A DNA stretch of 64,000 bases from positions 1 to 64,000 of the forward strand of contig JACMND010000050.1 in the NCBI GenBank assembly GCA_014378705.1. The letters run 5' to 3'. A program made the position numbers and the translations under genes. This document shows positions 25,788 through 34,418 of this stretch, piece by piece. Numbering within the stretch: position 1 is the stretch's first letter; each line of letters starts with the position of its first letter. The notes beneath the pieces are model-generated. The model worked only from the letters and a program-made list of their open reading frames with translations. It made no database searches and had not been told where the DNA came from. The DNA is from Pedobacter sp. Lineage in GTDB: Bacteria > Bacteroidota > Bacteroidia > Sphingobacteriales > Sphingobacteriaceae.

Positions 25788-27302
25788 TTATCTCAATACA
25801 GAAACAGAGCCTTTTAAAACCGGGCTTCCTCTTTTCAGATCAATAATGTAAAAATACACACCCACAGGCAAAGGTTTGCCTCTAAAAGAGCCGTCCCATG
25901 GCTCTGCATAGCCGATGCTCTCAAAAATAATCTGGCCGTATCGGTTATAAACTTTGATAGTGGCATCAGCATAGGAATCTAAAGCGATTATGTTCCACAA
26001 ATCGTTTTTTAAATCACCGTTTGGAGTAAACGTATTTGGAATCACCGGGTTTTTAAGAACCTTTATAAATACCTCATCTGAGGAAGTCAGATTGCAGCCA
26101 TCATCTGAAATTACCGTTAATAAATAAGTTGTACTTTCTGGTGGATTTACAACCGGATTTAATATAGTTGTGTTACTTAAGTAGGATGAAGGTGTCCAGA
26201 TGAATCTTAAATTACTCCCTTCTGCTTTTCCGCTAATCGTTGTCGAGCCACCCTCTATAATGGTTATATCTAAACCGGCATCTGCAACCGGATCTTTGCT
26301 GATCTCCACGTTTAGAACGGATGAAAGTATACGGCAACTTGCCGAGTTTAAATTTAATTTTTCTGCAACTGCTAAACGAAACTGGTATCCCTCTTTATTG
26401 GCTGACACAAGGTTTAAAATGTAAGCAGGTTGGTTAGCTCCCGGAATATCGTTCCATCCTTGCCCATCATTATTGTTCATCTGCCATTGAAAAGCCGGAT
26501 CATTGTATCCTAAAGAAATTTCAGCGCTCAAATTAATGGTTCCGGGTTCGCCTTCGCATAGTTTATTGCTGGCCAGGTTTGTGGTATTGGTTGCCGTAAT
26601 AGCCGGGCCGCATGCCCGGAATGTGATGTCATCAAGGGCAAGATCATTTCCACATCCTCCAACAGCGTTATTTGTCATTCTAATTACAAGCTCTGTAACC
26701 CCGTTAGGTGCAGTAAAAAAAAAGCCATATTGTTTCCAATTTGGTTCTGTGCCAGCAGCGATGTTTCCAGTGTTGTATGAACTGATTACAGCCCCTGAAG
26801 TACTTTCAATTGTGAAAGTAATGTCGGGTTGTATACCCTGAGAAAAACAAGAGCTTGATTTCAAAATATTTAATATCCAAGAGGAGAACTCATAAGTTGT
26901 GCCTCCGCAAAGTCCACTTACTTTTTGTGTGTAAAAATCACCTGCCTGAAATGAGGCGTTTATGACCATCATTCTTCCTTCTTTATCATTGGGCGTGTGA
27001 TCTGAGTTAACCGTATGCCAGGTATCACCAAAACAACTGATGCTCCGGGAAGATATATTGTAAAATCCATCATTCGGGCAAACATCACCAGAATAAGAAT
27101 ATGTTGTACTGCCTGTTGGCAGCGGAACAGCGTTAACACCTCCGGACCCAAAAGTTATATTTACTACCGGATCACCTAAACTTCCGCTGCAAGTTTGGGA
27201 ATAACCAAACTGGAAATTTATGGATATAAGCGATAAACCTAATATCAATATTTTAAAAAATTGGAATGGGAGGATATTATTATTATCTCCGGATACTTTC
27301 AA
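25788..27302 (-). CDS. Secreted protein with gliding-motility-associated C-terminal (T9SS type B) domain
   Basis: A 504-residue secreted protein. The start is a TTG at 27302 inside the end of the GH32 gene (20-base overlap); no ATG precedes the signal peptide (ILPFQFFKILILGLSLISIN). After cleavage near residue 36 comes a jelly-roll-like segment that may bind carbohydrate (to about 230). A second, Ig-like segment (about 240-330) and a PKD-like domain (about 335-420) follow. The last 90 residues (NTFTPNGDLKNDLWNI... IKVYNRYGQIIFES... WDGSFRGKPLPVGVYFYII) are the type B sorting domain. It is exported by type IX secretion and probably co-translated with GH32. Confidence 0.85.
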   Translation of the reverse strand: MKVSGDNNNILPFQFFKILILGLSLISINFQFGYSQTCSGSLGDPVVNITFGSGGVNAVPLPTGSTTYSYSGDVCPNDGFYNISSRSISCFGDTWHTVNSDHTPNDKEGRMMVINASFQAGDFYTQKVSGLCGGTTYEFSSWILNILKSSSCFSQGIQPDITFTIESTSGAVISSYNTGNIAAGTEPNWKQYGFFFTAPNGVTELVIRMTNNAVGGCGNDLALDDITFRACGPAITATNTTNLASNKLCEGEPGTINLSAEISLGYNDPAFQWQMNNNDGQGWNDIPGANQPAYILNLVSANKEGYQFRLAVAEKLNLNSASCRILSSVLNVEISKDPVADAGLDITIIEGGSTTISGKAEGSNLRFIWTPSSYLSNTTILNPVVNPPESTTYLLTVISDDGCNLTSSDEVFIKVLKNPVIPNTFTPNGDLKNDLWNIIALDSYADATIKVYNRYGQIIFESIGYAEPWDGSFRGKPLPVGVYFYIIDLKRGSPVLKGSVSVLR

Positions 27303-28803
27303 GAGGGGTTAATTTAAGAGAATTGATTAAAAAATTATCTGGTGATTGAATTCGAATTGAATTAAGGGGCTGGGCTGAAAAGAATATTTCTGTCATAACA
27401 GAAAGCCCGTTGTCCGCAAATAGTTCAATGGATGAGTTATCCAGAACCATTGTTAATTGCAAGTTGGCATTTTTAGAAATTCTGGCCGCTGTATGCTTTG
27501 CGGCAAATCTTTTCTCAAAATCAACTTTACCGGCTACAGTTCGATCGATGTAATAGTTATTGGTAACCTTATCATAGCCTAAGATCAGTTTATCACCTAA
27601 TAAATTATAAAAAGTGATTTTAAAATTTTCAATTTGACTTGCTGACATTTCTAGTTTAACCGGCCCGGAAAGCTTACCTATTTTAGAAGTTAGATCATAA
27701 TCTGATGCGGGTATGTTTTTCTGCCCGGTTGCGGTTTTGCTTATGGTTTGTAATTCAGGAACGAGATGTGACGTTACAAAGTATTTTTCCTCTATTTTTT
27801 CAATAGCCAGATCACGTGGCAGTGTCATGGCGCTTCTCCATTTTTCTGTGGGCACAACATTGGCATAACTCCAGTTGCTCATCCAACCTAAAAATATTTT
27901 TCGTTCTCCGCTGTTTGACCAAGTAACGCCTGCGTAATTATCCGGACCATAATCTATCCAGCGGGTATCGGTTTGATAGGGAACAAAATTTTTACCGTCA
28001 AACTGCCCGGTAAAATACTGTGTAGCAGAGCCGCCATTTGGCCCGCCCGGATTTATGCTCACCAGCAAAACCCATATATTTTCATTGTTATGCTTTAAAT
28101 AAAAAAGATCCGGACATTCCCAAACTCCTCCATGTGCGCCGAAATTCTGGCCGAATTCACTTTCTTTTTCCCATGATTTAAGATCTTTAGAAGAGTAAAA
28201 AGTTATTCTATCTAAGGTAGCCAGCGTCATAATCCATTTCTTACCGGCTTCAAACCACATAACTTTCGGGTCTCTGAAATCCTTGATACCGGGATTTTTT
28301 AGAACGGGATTGCCTGCATATTTTGTCCAGGTAGTACCTTCATCAAGACTGTAAGCCAAACTTTGATTTTGGTAATCATTTGTACCGGCTTTTTCGCCTT
28401 TCGGGTCATGATGTGTAAAGATTGCGATCAGAGGTACTTTATCGTCTTTCCCAAAACCCGAAGTATTGTTTTTATCAACAACGGCACTACCTGAGAAGAT
28501 ATATCCCAAACTATCAGGGTATAAAGCAATTTTTTGATTTTGCCAGTGTATCAGATCTTTGCTAATTGCATGGCCCCAGTGCATCGGGCCCCAAACGGTG
28601 CTGTCCGGGTAGTACTGATAAAATAAATGATACTTGTTATTTAGATAAACCATTCCGTTGGGGTCGTTCATCCAATTTTCAGGAGGTGAAAAATGAACCT
28701 GCGGCCTGTATAATTCATCAAAACTCGAATCTGTATATTTTTTTTTAACAATTATACAGGAGCTCAATAAAAGCAGCAACGATAAAAAGTTCAATATACG
28801 CAT
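27283..28803 (-). CDS. Glycoside hydrolase family 32 (levanase/fructanase-type)
   Basis: A 506-residue lipoprotein (signal with SSC; Cys at 16) that cuts fructose-containing sugars. All three GH32 motifs are intact: the nucleophile Asp in WMNDPNG (about 42-48), RDP in KDFRDPKV, and the acid/base Glu in WECPDLF. The C-terminal quarter forms the beta-sandwich (ADNGLSVMTEIFFSAQ). It is probably anchored to the outer surface or periplasm. The downstream T9SS cargo gene starts inside its last codons. No SusC/SusD pair is nearby, so this is not a classical polysaccharide utilisation locus. Confidence 0.93.
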   Translation of the reverse strand: MRILNFLSLLLLLSSCIIVKKKYTDSSFDELYRPQVHFSPPENWMNDPNGMVYLNNKYHLFYQYYPDSTVWGPMHWGHAISKDLIHWQNQKIALYPDSLGYIFSGSAVVDKNNTSGFGKDDKVPLIAIFTHHDPKGEKAGTNDYQNQSLAYSLDEGTTWTKYAGNPVLKNPGIKDFRDPKVMWFEAGKKWIMTLATLDRITFYSSKDLKSWEKESEFGQNFGAHGGVWECPDLFYLKHNNENIWVLLVSINPGGPNGGSATQYFTGQFDGKNFVPYQTDTRWIDYGPDNYAGVTWSNSGERKIFLGWMSNWSYANVVPTEKWRSAMTLPRDLAIEKIEEKYFVTSHLVPELQTISKTATGQKNIPASDYDLTSKIGKLSGPVKLEMSASQIENFKITFYNLLGDKLILGYDKVTNNYYIDRTVAGKVDFEKRFAAKHTAARISKNANLQLTMVLDNSSIELFADNGLSVMTEIFFSAQPLNSIRIQSPDNFLINSLKLTPLESIRR

Positions 28804-28959
28804 GGAGGGGATTTATATATTGTGATTTAAAATACGGACCGTTAATATAGCACTTATAGTTTACTTACAAAATGGAGAATAAATGCATCTGTACCTGTGC
28901 AATATTAAATTGAAATGGTGAAAACCTATTTCCATTCAATAAAAAATGATGGGTCTTTA

Positions 28960-29988
28960 TCAGTCAAACTCGGGTGTTTTTTCCAGTAATTCCAACTGCC
29001 ATATAATTTCTTCCTCTTTAACAGGAAACTCTTTTTCGTTTCTTGTGGTTTGATACACGGCTTCAAAAAAATCAATATACCTGCCTTCGCGGGATGCGAT
29101 AAGTTTCTGGCTTTTTAGTCCACCTTCATCCATAACAGTTAGTAATCCTTCGTTTCCAGAGGGTTCTTTGCCAAAATCTTCATCATCCGGTAACATACCT
29201 GCCTGTAACTGTTCTTCCTGAGTATCGCAAAAAGATTTAATAAAAGATCCTTTTGTTCCATGAATCACAATCCCTGGTTGCGGATCTGCGGCAAGCATGC
29301 TCATGGTAATGAAAACATTCATTTTATTGGTGTATTGCAAATGAAGATGGGCGTAATCGTCAACTTCAGATCCTTTACGGAATTTGCCTAAAGTTTTGTG
29401 AAAGTGAGCCGGATTTCCGAAAAGGCATAAAGATTGATCCAGCAAATGCGAGCCAAGGTCATATAATATTCCACTTCCGGGCAAAGAAGTTTCCTTAAAT
29501 TCTTTTGGTCCGATAAAATTTCGATAGCGGTCAAAACGTAAATGCATTTCAATAATTTCACCTAACGAGCCACTGTCTAAAATATTTTTGGTTGCCAGAT
29601 AATCACTTGCATAGCGACGATTCTGGTATACCATTACTTTTTTATTTCGGCTCCTCCCAAGATCAAACAACTCCTTAATTTCTGCGGATGTTGTAGTTGC
29701 GGGCTTTTCTATCAGCACATGTTTGTTGGAAAGCAAGGCTTTTTTTGCCAGCTCATAATGCGTATAATTAGGTGTATTGATTATTAAAAGTTCAATTTCC
29801 TGGTCATTAAACAAATCATCAGCGGATTTTACACTGGTTATTTCCGGGTAATCTTTTTGAGCCGATTGTTGTGTCCGTTCAAGTACAGCATGAAATTTAA
29901 ACCCTGGATGAGTTTTTAAAAACGGAGCATGAAAGATTTTGCCTGACATGCCGTAAGCCATCAAGCCTGTAACAATTGGTTTTTGCAT
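28960..29988 (-). CDS. Gfo/Idh/MocA family NAD(P)-dependent oxidoreductase
   Basis: About 342 residues starting at the ATG at 29988 (MQKPIVTGLMAYGMSGKIFH). A TTG 13 codons upstream is possible, but the match to a -7 box four bases upstream favours 29988. An N-terminal Rossmann domain (Gly-rich GLMAYGMSGK; SNKHVLIEKPATTTSAEIKELF with the catalytic EKP lysine) is followed by the C-terminal alpha/beta domain with GSHLLDQSL. Family members oxidise or reduce sugars, inositols or biliverdin. The substrate here is unknown. The nearest neighbours offer no clear pathway. Confidence 0.88.
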   Translation of the reverse strand: MQKPIVTGLMAYGMSGKIFHAPFLKTHPGFKFHAVLERTQQSAQKDYPEITSVKSADDLFNDQEIELLIINTPNYTHYELAKKALLSNKHVLIEKPATTTSAEIKELFDLGRSRNKKVMVYQNRRYASDYLATKNILDSGSLGEIIEMHLRFDRYRNFIGPKEFKETSLPGSGILYDLGSHLLDQSLCLFGNPAHFHKTLGKFRKGSEVDDYAHLHLQYTNKMNVFITMSMLAADPQPGIVIHGTKGSFIKSFCDTQEEQLQAGMLPDDEDFGKEPSGNEGLLTVMDEGGLKSQKLIASREGRYIDFFEAVYQTTRNEKEFPVKEEEIIWQLELLEKTPEFD

Positions 29989-29991
29989 GTA

Positions 29992-29999
29992 CAAATATA
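29992..29999 (-). promoter_or_regulatory. Candidate -7 box (TATATTTG) upstream of the oxidoreductase gene
   Basis: On the minus strand this reads TATATTTG, a full TAnnTTTG match, four bases upstream of the ATG at 29988. Transcription would begin at or just before the start codon, giving an almost leaderless mRNA. This supports 29988 over the more upstream TTG. Confidence 0.5.
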
Positions 30000-30147
30000 A
30001 AATCCTGTACAGATTATTCAGACTCAATATTTATTTTATGTGTATCTCAAAAAAAACCATGCAAACACTTGCTTTATTTTTTTTTAAAATTGGTCTGAGG
30101 CTTATTATCTAAACCATACTGGAATATTCCTGAATTTTATTTTGTTT

Positions 30148-30155
30148 TACATTTG
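30148..30155 (+). promoter_or_regulatory. Candidate -7 box (TACATTTG)
   Basis: TACATTTG fits TAnnTTTG and ends five bases before the ATG at 30160. It supports that start for the small conserved gene and implies a nearly leaderless transcript. Confidence 0.5.
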
Positions 30156-30159
30156 CGGG

Positions 30160-30498
30160 ATGACACCAGCAGAGATTAATAAAAAGTTTAAAGAATTGCA
30201 GGAGCGTATCGCATTTGATTTCGATAATGAAAAACCAGATCTGAAAGTGCTGCTGTTTCTAATTGGTGTTCAGGAACTCGGCCAGGGACCCAGAAAATTC
30301 AGCAAAAGGCAAAAAGAAGAACTGATGCATATAGCCAATTGCCGCTTGTTTAGTGAGCTTGGCTTTTACGAATTGGAAGGCTTGGACCAGGACGGATGGC
30401 CACATTGGAAACTACTTAAACCAATTCCGGCTTACACTTTAATGGAGCAAGAAATGGTTTTAAAATCATTGATGGTTACTTATTTTGATAATCTATAA
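30160..30498 (+). CDS. Conserved hypothetical protein (112 residues)
   Basis: A 112-residue soluble protein (MTPAEINKKFKELQERIAFD) that I do not recognise as a named family. It is rich in charged helices and has RKFSKRQKEELMHIANCRLFSELGFYELEG and a C-terminal WPHWKLLKPIP segment. No signal peptide, metal motif or membrane segment is evident. The upstream TTG at 30142 is less likely as a start because a -7 element overlaps that stretch. It precedes the cyclophilin gene by about 40 bases. Homologues probably exist across Sphingobacteriales, but no function can be given. Confidence 0.7.
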   Translation: MTPAEINKKFKELQERIAFDFDNEKPDLKVLLFLIGVQELGQGPRKFSKRQKEELMHIANCRLFSELGFYELEGLDQDGWPHWKLLKPIPAYTLMEQEMVLKSLMVTYFDNL

Positions 30499-30539
30499 TT
30501 TTGATTTAATCTTTTATTTTGCTTAAATTTTTTACTTAC

Positions 30540-31244
30540 ATGAAACTGATCTTAACTACTTTCATATTTTTTATAACCTCTTTAACCTTTGCCGCCCGGC
30601 CAAAACATGATTACATTCGTATCAAAACCAACAAAGGGGAGTGCACTATCATGCTCTATAATCAAACGCCAAAACATCACGATAATTTCCTGAAACTTGC
30701 CAAAGAAGGTTTTTATAACGGAACTTTATTTCACAGGGTAATTAAAGAATTCATGATCCAGGGTGGCGATCCGGATTCTAAAACCGCAAAGCCAGGTCAG
30801 GCATTAGGCGAAGGTGATCTAGCTTATAAAGTTGATGCTGAGTTTAGGGATAGCTTGTTTCATAAAAAAGGAGTTCTTGCCGCAGCCCGTGACGATAATC
30901 CTGAAAAAGGATCAAGCGCTACCCAGTTTTACATTGTACAGGGAAAGTTGTGGACCGATCAAACTCTTGATAACATCCAACAAACAAGAATGAATGGGCG
31001 CCAGATACCAGCATGGCAACGCGAAATTTATAAAACTATTGGAGGAACACCGCATCTGGATCAGAGTTATACCGTTTACGGCGAAGTAGTAAAGGGTTTG
31101 GAGATGGTTGACGCCATTTCCGCTGTAAAAACCGCCTCAGGAGATCGTCCGATTGAAGATGTTAAGATGGAAGTAAGCGTTTTAAAAAAACGGGAAGCCC
31201 GCAAGTTGGAAAAAAAGCTTGGGCTTAGAAATAACATTTTTTAA
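30540..31244 (+). CDS. Cyclophilin-type peptidyl-prolyl isomerase (secreted)
   Basis: A 234-residue enzyme from the ATG at 30540, with a signal peptide (MKLILTTFIFFITSLTFA), so it is periplasmic. The cyclophilin core shows YNGTLFHRVIKEFMIQGGDP with the catalytic Arg-Phe-Met-Gln region. KGVLAAARDDNPEKGSSATQFYIV and YTVYGEVVKGLEMVDAI are also present. A short insertion between the two halves (KLWTDQTLDNIQQTRMNGRQIPAWQREIYK) is common in Bacteroidota. It speeds proline isomerisation during folding of exported proteins. Its promoter may be TAATTTTG at 30496-30503, across the stop of the previous gene. Confidence 0.92.
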   Translation: MKLILTTFIFFITSLTFAARPKHDYIRIKTNKGECTIMLYNQTPKHHDNFLKLAKEGFYNGTLFHRVIKEFMIQGGDPDSKTAKPGQALGEGDLAYKVDAEFRDSLFHKKGVLAAARDDNPEKGSSATQFYIVQGKLWTDQTLDNIQQTRMNGRQIPAWQREIYKTIGGTPHLDQSYTVYGEVVKGLEMVDAISAVKTASGDRPIEDVKMEVSVLKKREARKLEKKLGLRNNIF

Positions 31245-31266
31245 ACTAATTGTTTTTACCCAACTG

Positions 31267-31287
31267 CTGATTCCTCATACCTGATAC
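31267..31287. repeat. Three-unit heptanucleotide tract
   Basis: Three consecutive 7-base units (ctgattc, ctcatac, ctgatac) lie just before the exonuclease III start. On the other strand they read GTATCAG-like, which resembles the unit in the tract at 34373-34393. Confidence 0.6.
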
Positions 31288-31293
31288 TTCTTT

Positions 31294-32061
31294 ATGAAAA
31301 TCATTACGTACAATGTAAATGGCATTCGTTCTGCTATAAATAAGAATTGGCTGGCCTGGCTGCAAGCTACAGATGCGGATGTGGTGTGTTTGCAGGAAAT
31401 TAAATGTACCCCCGATCAATTAACCGATATTATTTTGCTGGAGCAGATGGGCTATCAGCATTACTGGAACCCAGCCGAAAAAAAAGGATATAGCGGAACG
31501 GCGATTTTCACAAAACATACACCAAAGCATATTGAGTACGGCTGCGGAATGGATGACTATGACCGGGAAGGCCGTATAATCCGGGCCGACTTTGAGAATT
31601 TTTCGGTGCTGAGCACATATTTTCCGTCAGGATCAAGCGGAGACGAACGACAACTATTTAAGTACCGATTTTTAGATGATTTTCAGGTGTACATCGATAA
31701 GCTGAAACTTGAATTTCCAAAATTGGTGGTATCCGGCGATTATAATATTTGTCACCGGCCAATTGATATCCATAACCCAAAATCCAACGCCAATTCTTCG
31801 GGCTTTCAGCCTGCCGAAAGGGAGTGGATGGAAAATTATTTAAAAAGCGGGTTTATTGATTCTTTCCGATACTTTAATCAGCAGCCGCACAATTATACCT
31901 GGTGGAGTTACAGATCCGGAGCCAGGAACAGGAATTTGGGTTGGCGAATTGATTATAATATGGTTAGTGAGGGCTTACGGGAAAACTTAAAGCGGGCCGC
32001 TATCTTGCCTGAAGCGAGGCATTCAGACCATTGTCCGGTTTTACTTGAACTAACTTTTTAA
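31294..32061 (+). CDS. xth: Exodeoxyribonuclease III (AP endonuclease)
   Basis: A 255-residue Mg-dependent endonuclease/exonuclease of base-excision repair that nicks DNA at abasic sites. Conserved parts are YNVNGIRSA with the N-terminal Asn, CLQEIKC (Glu metal ligand), GYSGTAIFTK, VVSGDYNICHRPIDIHNPKSN (catalytic Asp-Tyr-Asn), TWWSYRSGARNRNLGWRIDY and the C-terminal HSDHCPV. Length and motif order match XthA of this group. It is monocistronic or reads into hutI, 38 bases downstream. The leader carries a short heptanucleotide tract. Confidence 0.95.
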   Translation: MKIITYNVNGIRSAINKNWLAWLQATDADVVCLQEIKCTPDQLTDIILLEQMGYQHYWNPAEKKGYSGTAIFTKHTPKHIEYGCGMDDYDREGRIIRADFENFSVLSTYFPSGSSGDERQLFKYRFLDDFQVYIDKLKLEFPKLVVSGDYNICHRPIDIHNPKSNANSSGFQPAEREWMENYLKSGFIDSFRYFNQQPHNYTWWSYRSGARNRNLGWRIDYNMVSEGLRENLKRAAILPEARHSDHCPVLLELTF

Positions 32062-32087
32062 TACGCAGACGATGTTCTAAATTCCTG

Positions 32088-32095
32088 TATCTTCG
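32088..32095 (+). promoter_or_regulatory. Possible -7 box (TATCTTCG) for hutI
   Basis: TATCTTCG differs by one base from TAnnTTTG and lies four bases before the hutI start. The same octamer appears on the minus strand before efp (35665-35672). Confidence 0.3.
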
Positions 32096-32099
32096 GTCA

Positions 32100-33344
32100 A
32101 TGTCATCTTTACTCGTCACCGATATCAAAGGTTTAACAGGCACACATTCTCCGAATGTACTTGTCCTTCGAGGCACCGACTTGAGTGATTTACCTACTGT
32201 AAGTGATGCCTGGTTGTTGATTGAACATGGTTTAATCAAAGATTTTGGTAGGATGACCGATCTCGCAACTCACAACTTAAAACTCACAACTCAAATTTCT
32301 GTAAAAGGTAAATACATTCTTCCTGCATGGTGCGATTCGCATACTCATTTAGTTTTTCCCGCCAGCAGGGAAGAAGAATTTGTGATGAGGATAAAAGGCC
32401 GCTCTTATGAAGAAATTGCCAAAGCTGACGGTGGCATTTTAAACTCAGCAAGAAAATTGCAATCCGCAACTGAAGACGAATTATTTGAAAATGCTTTTTA
32501 TCGATTAGATCAAGTAATAAAACTGGGAACCGGGGCGATTGAAGTGAAAAGCGGCTATGGTCTGGATTATGAAAGTGAACTAAAAATGCTGCGTGTTATC
32601 CGTCGGCTAAAAGAAACTGTGCCAATCCCAATTAAAGCAACTTTTTTAGGAGCTCATGCTTATCCTGAGAGATTTAAAAGCGATCATGAATCATATTTAA
32701 AAATCCTAATAAATGAAATATTACCTCAGATAGCAGATGAAAAATTAGCCGATTACATCGATGTGTTTTGCGAAAGGGGTTTTTTCTCTTTGGATGAAAC
32801 TTCACGCATTTTAGAGGCCGGGGCTAAATACGGTTTAAAAGGGAAAGTTCATGCCAATCAACTTTCAGCGACGGGAGCAGTTGAAATGGCGGTAAAGCAT
32901 CACGCTTTATCTGTAGATCACCTGGAAATGATGAACAACGATGCTTTGCAAAGTCTAAAAAACCACGATACAATCGCAACTTTACTACCTGCTTGTTCTT
33001 TATTTTTAGATATTTCTTTTGCCAACGCAAGGTCTTTAATTGATCATAACATCGCGGTAGCCATCGCATCAGATTTTAATCCTGGTTCTGCGCCTTCTGG
33101 AAATATGAATCTGGTTGTTTCATTAGCCTGTATGCGGTTGAAAATGCTGCCCGAAGAAGCTATAAACGCAGCTACCATTAACGGGGCGGCAGCAATGGAA
33201 TTGAGCCAGAATTATGGCAGTATCAGCCGGGGAAAAGCAGCTAATTTTATTGTCACTAAAGAAATCTCTTCATTAGCCTATCTTCCGTATAGTTTTGGTT
33301 CAAATTTGATTGAAAGTGTTTTTATCAATGGAAAAATATATTAG
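32100..33344 (+). CDS. hutI: Imidazolonepropionase
   Basis: A 414-residue metal-dependent amidohydrolase that opens the imidazolone ring to N-formimino-glutamate in histidine degradation. Metal and catalytic motifs are CDSHTHLVFPASREEEF (HxH), GTGAIEVKSGYGLDYESE, FLGAHAYPE, KVHANQLSATGAVEMA, LSVDHLEMM and ASDFNPGSAPSGNM. Its stop TAG is immediately followed by the hutG ATG, so the two are co-translated. Residues 55-66 (DLATHNLKLTTQ) are encoded by a five-unit heptanucleotide tract, an odd insert in the N-terminal composite domain that leaves the frame open. Activity should be kept. Confidence 0.95.
   Translation: MSSLLVTDIKGLTGTHSPNVLVLRGTDLSDLPTVSDAWLLIEHGLIKDFGRMTDLATHNLKLTTQISVKGKYILPAWCDSHTHLVFPASREEEFVMRIKGRSYEEIAKADGGILNSARKLQSATEDELFENAFYRLDQVIKLGTGAIEVKSGYGLDYESELKMLRVIRRLKETVPIPIKATFLGAHAYPERFKSDHESYLKILINEILPQIADEKLADYIDVFCERGFFSLDETSRILEAGAKYGLKGKVHANQLSATGAVEMAVKHHALSVDHLEMMNNDALQSLKNHDTIATLLPACSLFLDISFANARSLIDHNIAVAIASDFNPGSAPSGNMNLVVSLACMRLKMLPEEAINAATINGAAAMELSQNYGSISRGKAANFIVTKEISSLAYLPYSFGSNLIESVFINGKIY
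32262..32296. repeat. Five-unit heptanucleotide tract inside hutI
   Basis: Five consecutive 7-base units with consensus CTCACAA occupy 35 bases of coding sequence. Units 2 and 4 are identical. They encode residues 55-66 of HutI, a region of variable length in the family. Confidence 0.7.
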
Positions 33345-34352
33345 ATGAAAGATTTAATTCTGTATACCAAAGAATATCTTCTTTCTTTAACTAAACTACG
33401 ATCTGCCGAAATTAAATTAGGGGAACGTGTGCAAACAATTCTAAACATTGAATCTCTTGCTTTAACCAGTTGCAAGTTTGTTTTGATCGGTTTGCCGGAA
33501 GATGTAGGTGTTAAAGCCAACCTTGGTAAAACTGGTTCTCGCACTGCTTGGTTTGCTGCTTTAAATGCCATATTAAATATCCAGAGTACGTCAAAATTTC
33601 GGGGAGATGAATTAGCGATTCTGGGTCATATTGATTTTGAAAAGGAGCTTAAAGAAGCAGGGAAGTTAAATCCGGAGAAGGAAACAGACCTTAAAAAACT
33701 TCGGGACTTGGTTAATAAAATTGATGAAAAAGTAGCGCCGGTTATCGGGATGATTTTTGCGTCGGGCAAAATTCCAATTATTATTGGCGGTGGACACAAT
33801 AATTGTTATCCTATCTTAAAAGCCTATTCAGGTTTGTTTAATAAACCGGTTAACGTTATTAATTTAGACGCACATGCGGATTTCAGGCCTTTGGAAGGGA
33901 GACACAGTGGAAACGGCTTTAATTATGCCTTTCAAAATGGGTATATGGATAAATATGCAGTTATCGGTCTTCATGAGAACTACAATTCACAATTGGTAGT
34001 AAACAAATTGAAATCCAAGCCAGAGCATTTCCAAGTTACATTTTACGAAGATTTTATTAGCGAAAGCACCAGTCATAGTCGGGCTTTTCAGGAAGCATTA
34101 AATTTTACAAACGGTCTTTGCGGTTTAGAAATTGACCTCGATTGTACACAATGCATTTTATCAAGTGCTGTTTCATCCTGCGGTTTCAGCCTTTTGCAGA
34201 TAAGGGATATGATTGCCCAGACAAAGGTCCAGCAACTATTTTATTTGCATATTTCGGAAGGAGCCGCCAAAATAGATGACGGAAGGGAAACTGATCAGAC
34301 AGGAAAAATAATCGCTTACCTGATTAGTGATTTTATAAAAGCACAAATGTAA
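33345..34352 (+). CDS. hutG: Formimidoylglutamase (arginase/agmatinase fold)
   Basis: A 335-residue Mn-dependent ureohydrolase-fold enzyme that releases formamide from N-formimino-glutamate. Binuclear metal motifs seen are GGGHNNCYPI, NLDAHADFRPL and EIDLDCTQCI. GRHSGNGF follows the second motif and binds substrate. It starts directly after the hutI stop. The longer N-terminus (about 120 residues before GGGHN) is usual for Bacteroidota HutG-like proteins. With HutI and HutU it completes the last three steps of histidine breakdown, and hutH must be elsewhere. Confidence 0.9.
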   Translation: MKDLILYTKEYLLSLTKLRSAEIKLGERVQTILNIESLALTSCKFVLIGLPEDVGVKANLGKTGSRTAWFAALNAILNIQSTSKFRGDELAILGHIDFEKELKEAGKLNPEKETDLKKLRDLVNKIDEKVAPVIGMIFASGKIPIIIGGGHNNCYPILKAYSGLFNKPVNVINLDAHADFRPLEGRHSGNGFNYAFQNGYMDKYAVIGLHENYNSQLVVNKLKSKPEHFQVTFYEDFISESTSHSRAFQEALNFTNGLCGLEIDLDCTQCILSSAVSSCGFSLLQIRDMIAQTKVQQLFYLHISEGAAKIDDGRETDQTGKIIAYLISDFIKAQM

Positions 34353-34372
34353 TTTTAATGAGCACAGAATAA

Positions 34373-34393
34373 GAGTTGAGTATCAAGTATAAG
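34373..34393. repeat. Three-unit heptanucleotide tract
   Basis: Three consecutive 7-base units (gagttga, gtatcaa, gtataag) lie in the hutG-fthC spacer. They resemble, on the opposite strand, the tract at 31267-31287. Confidence 0.6.
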
Positions 34394-34418
34394 CTTCTTT
34401 GCGCTTTAATCCTTTCCA

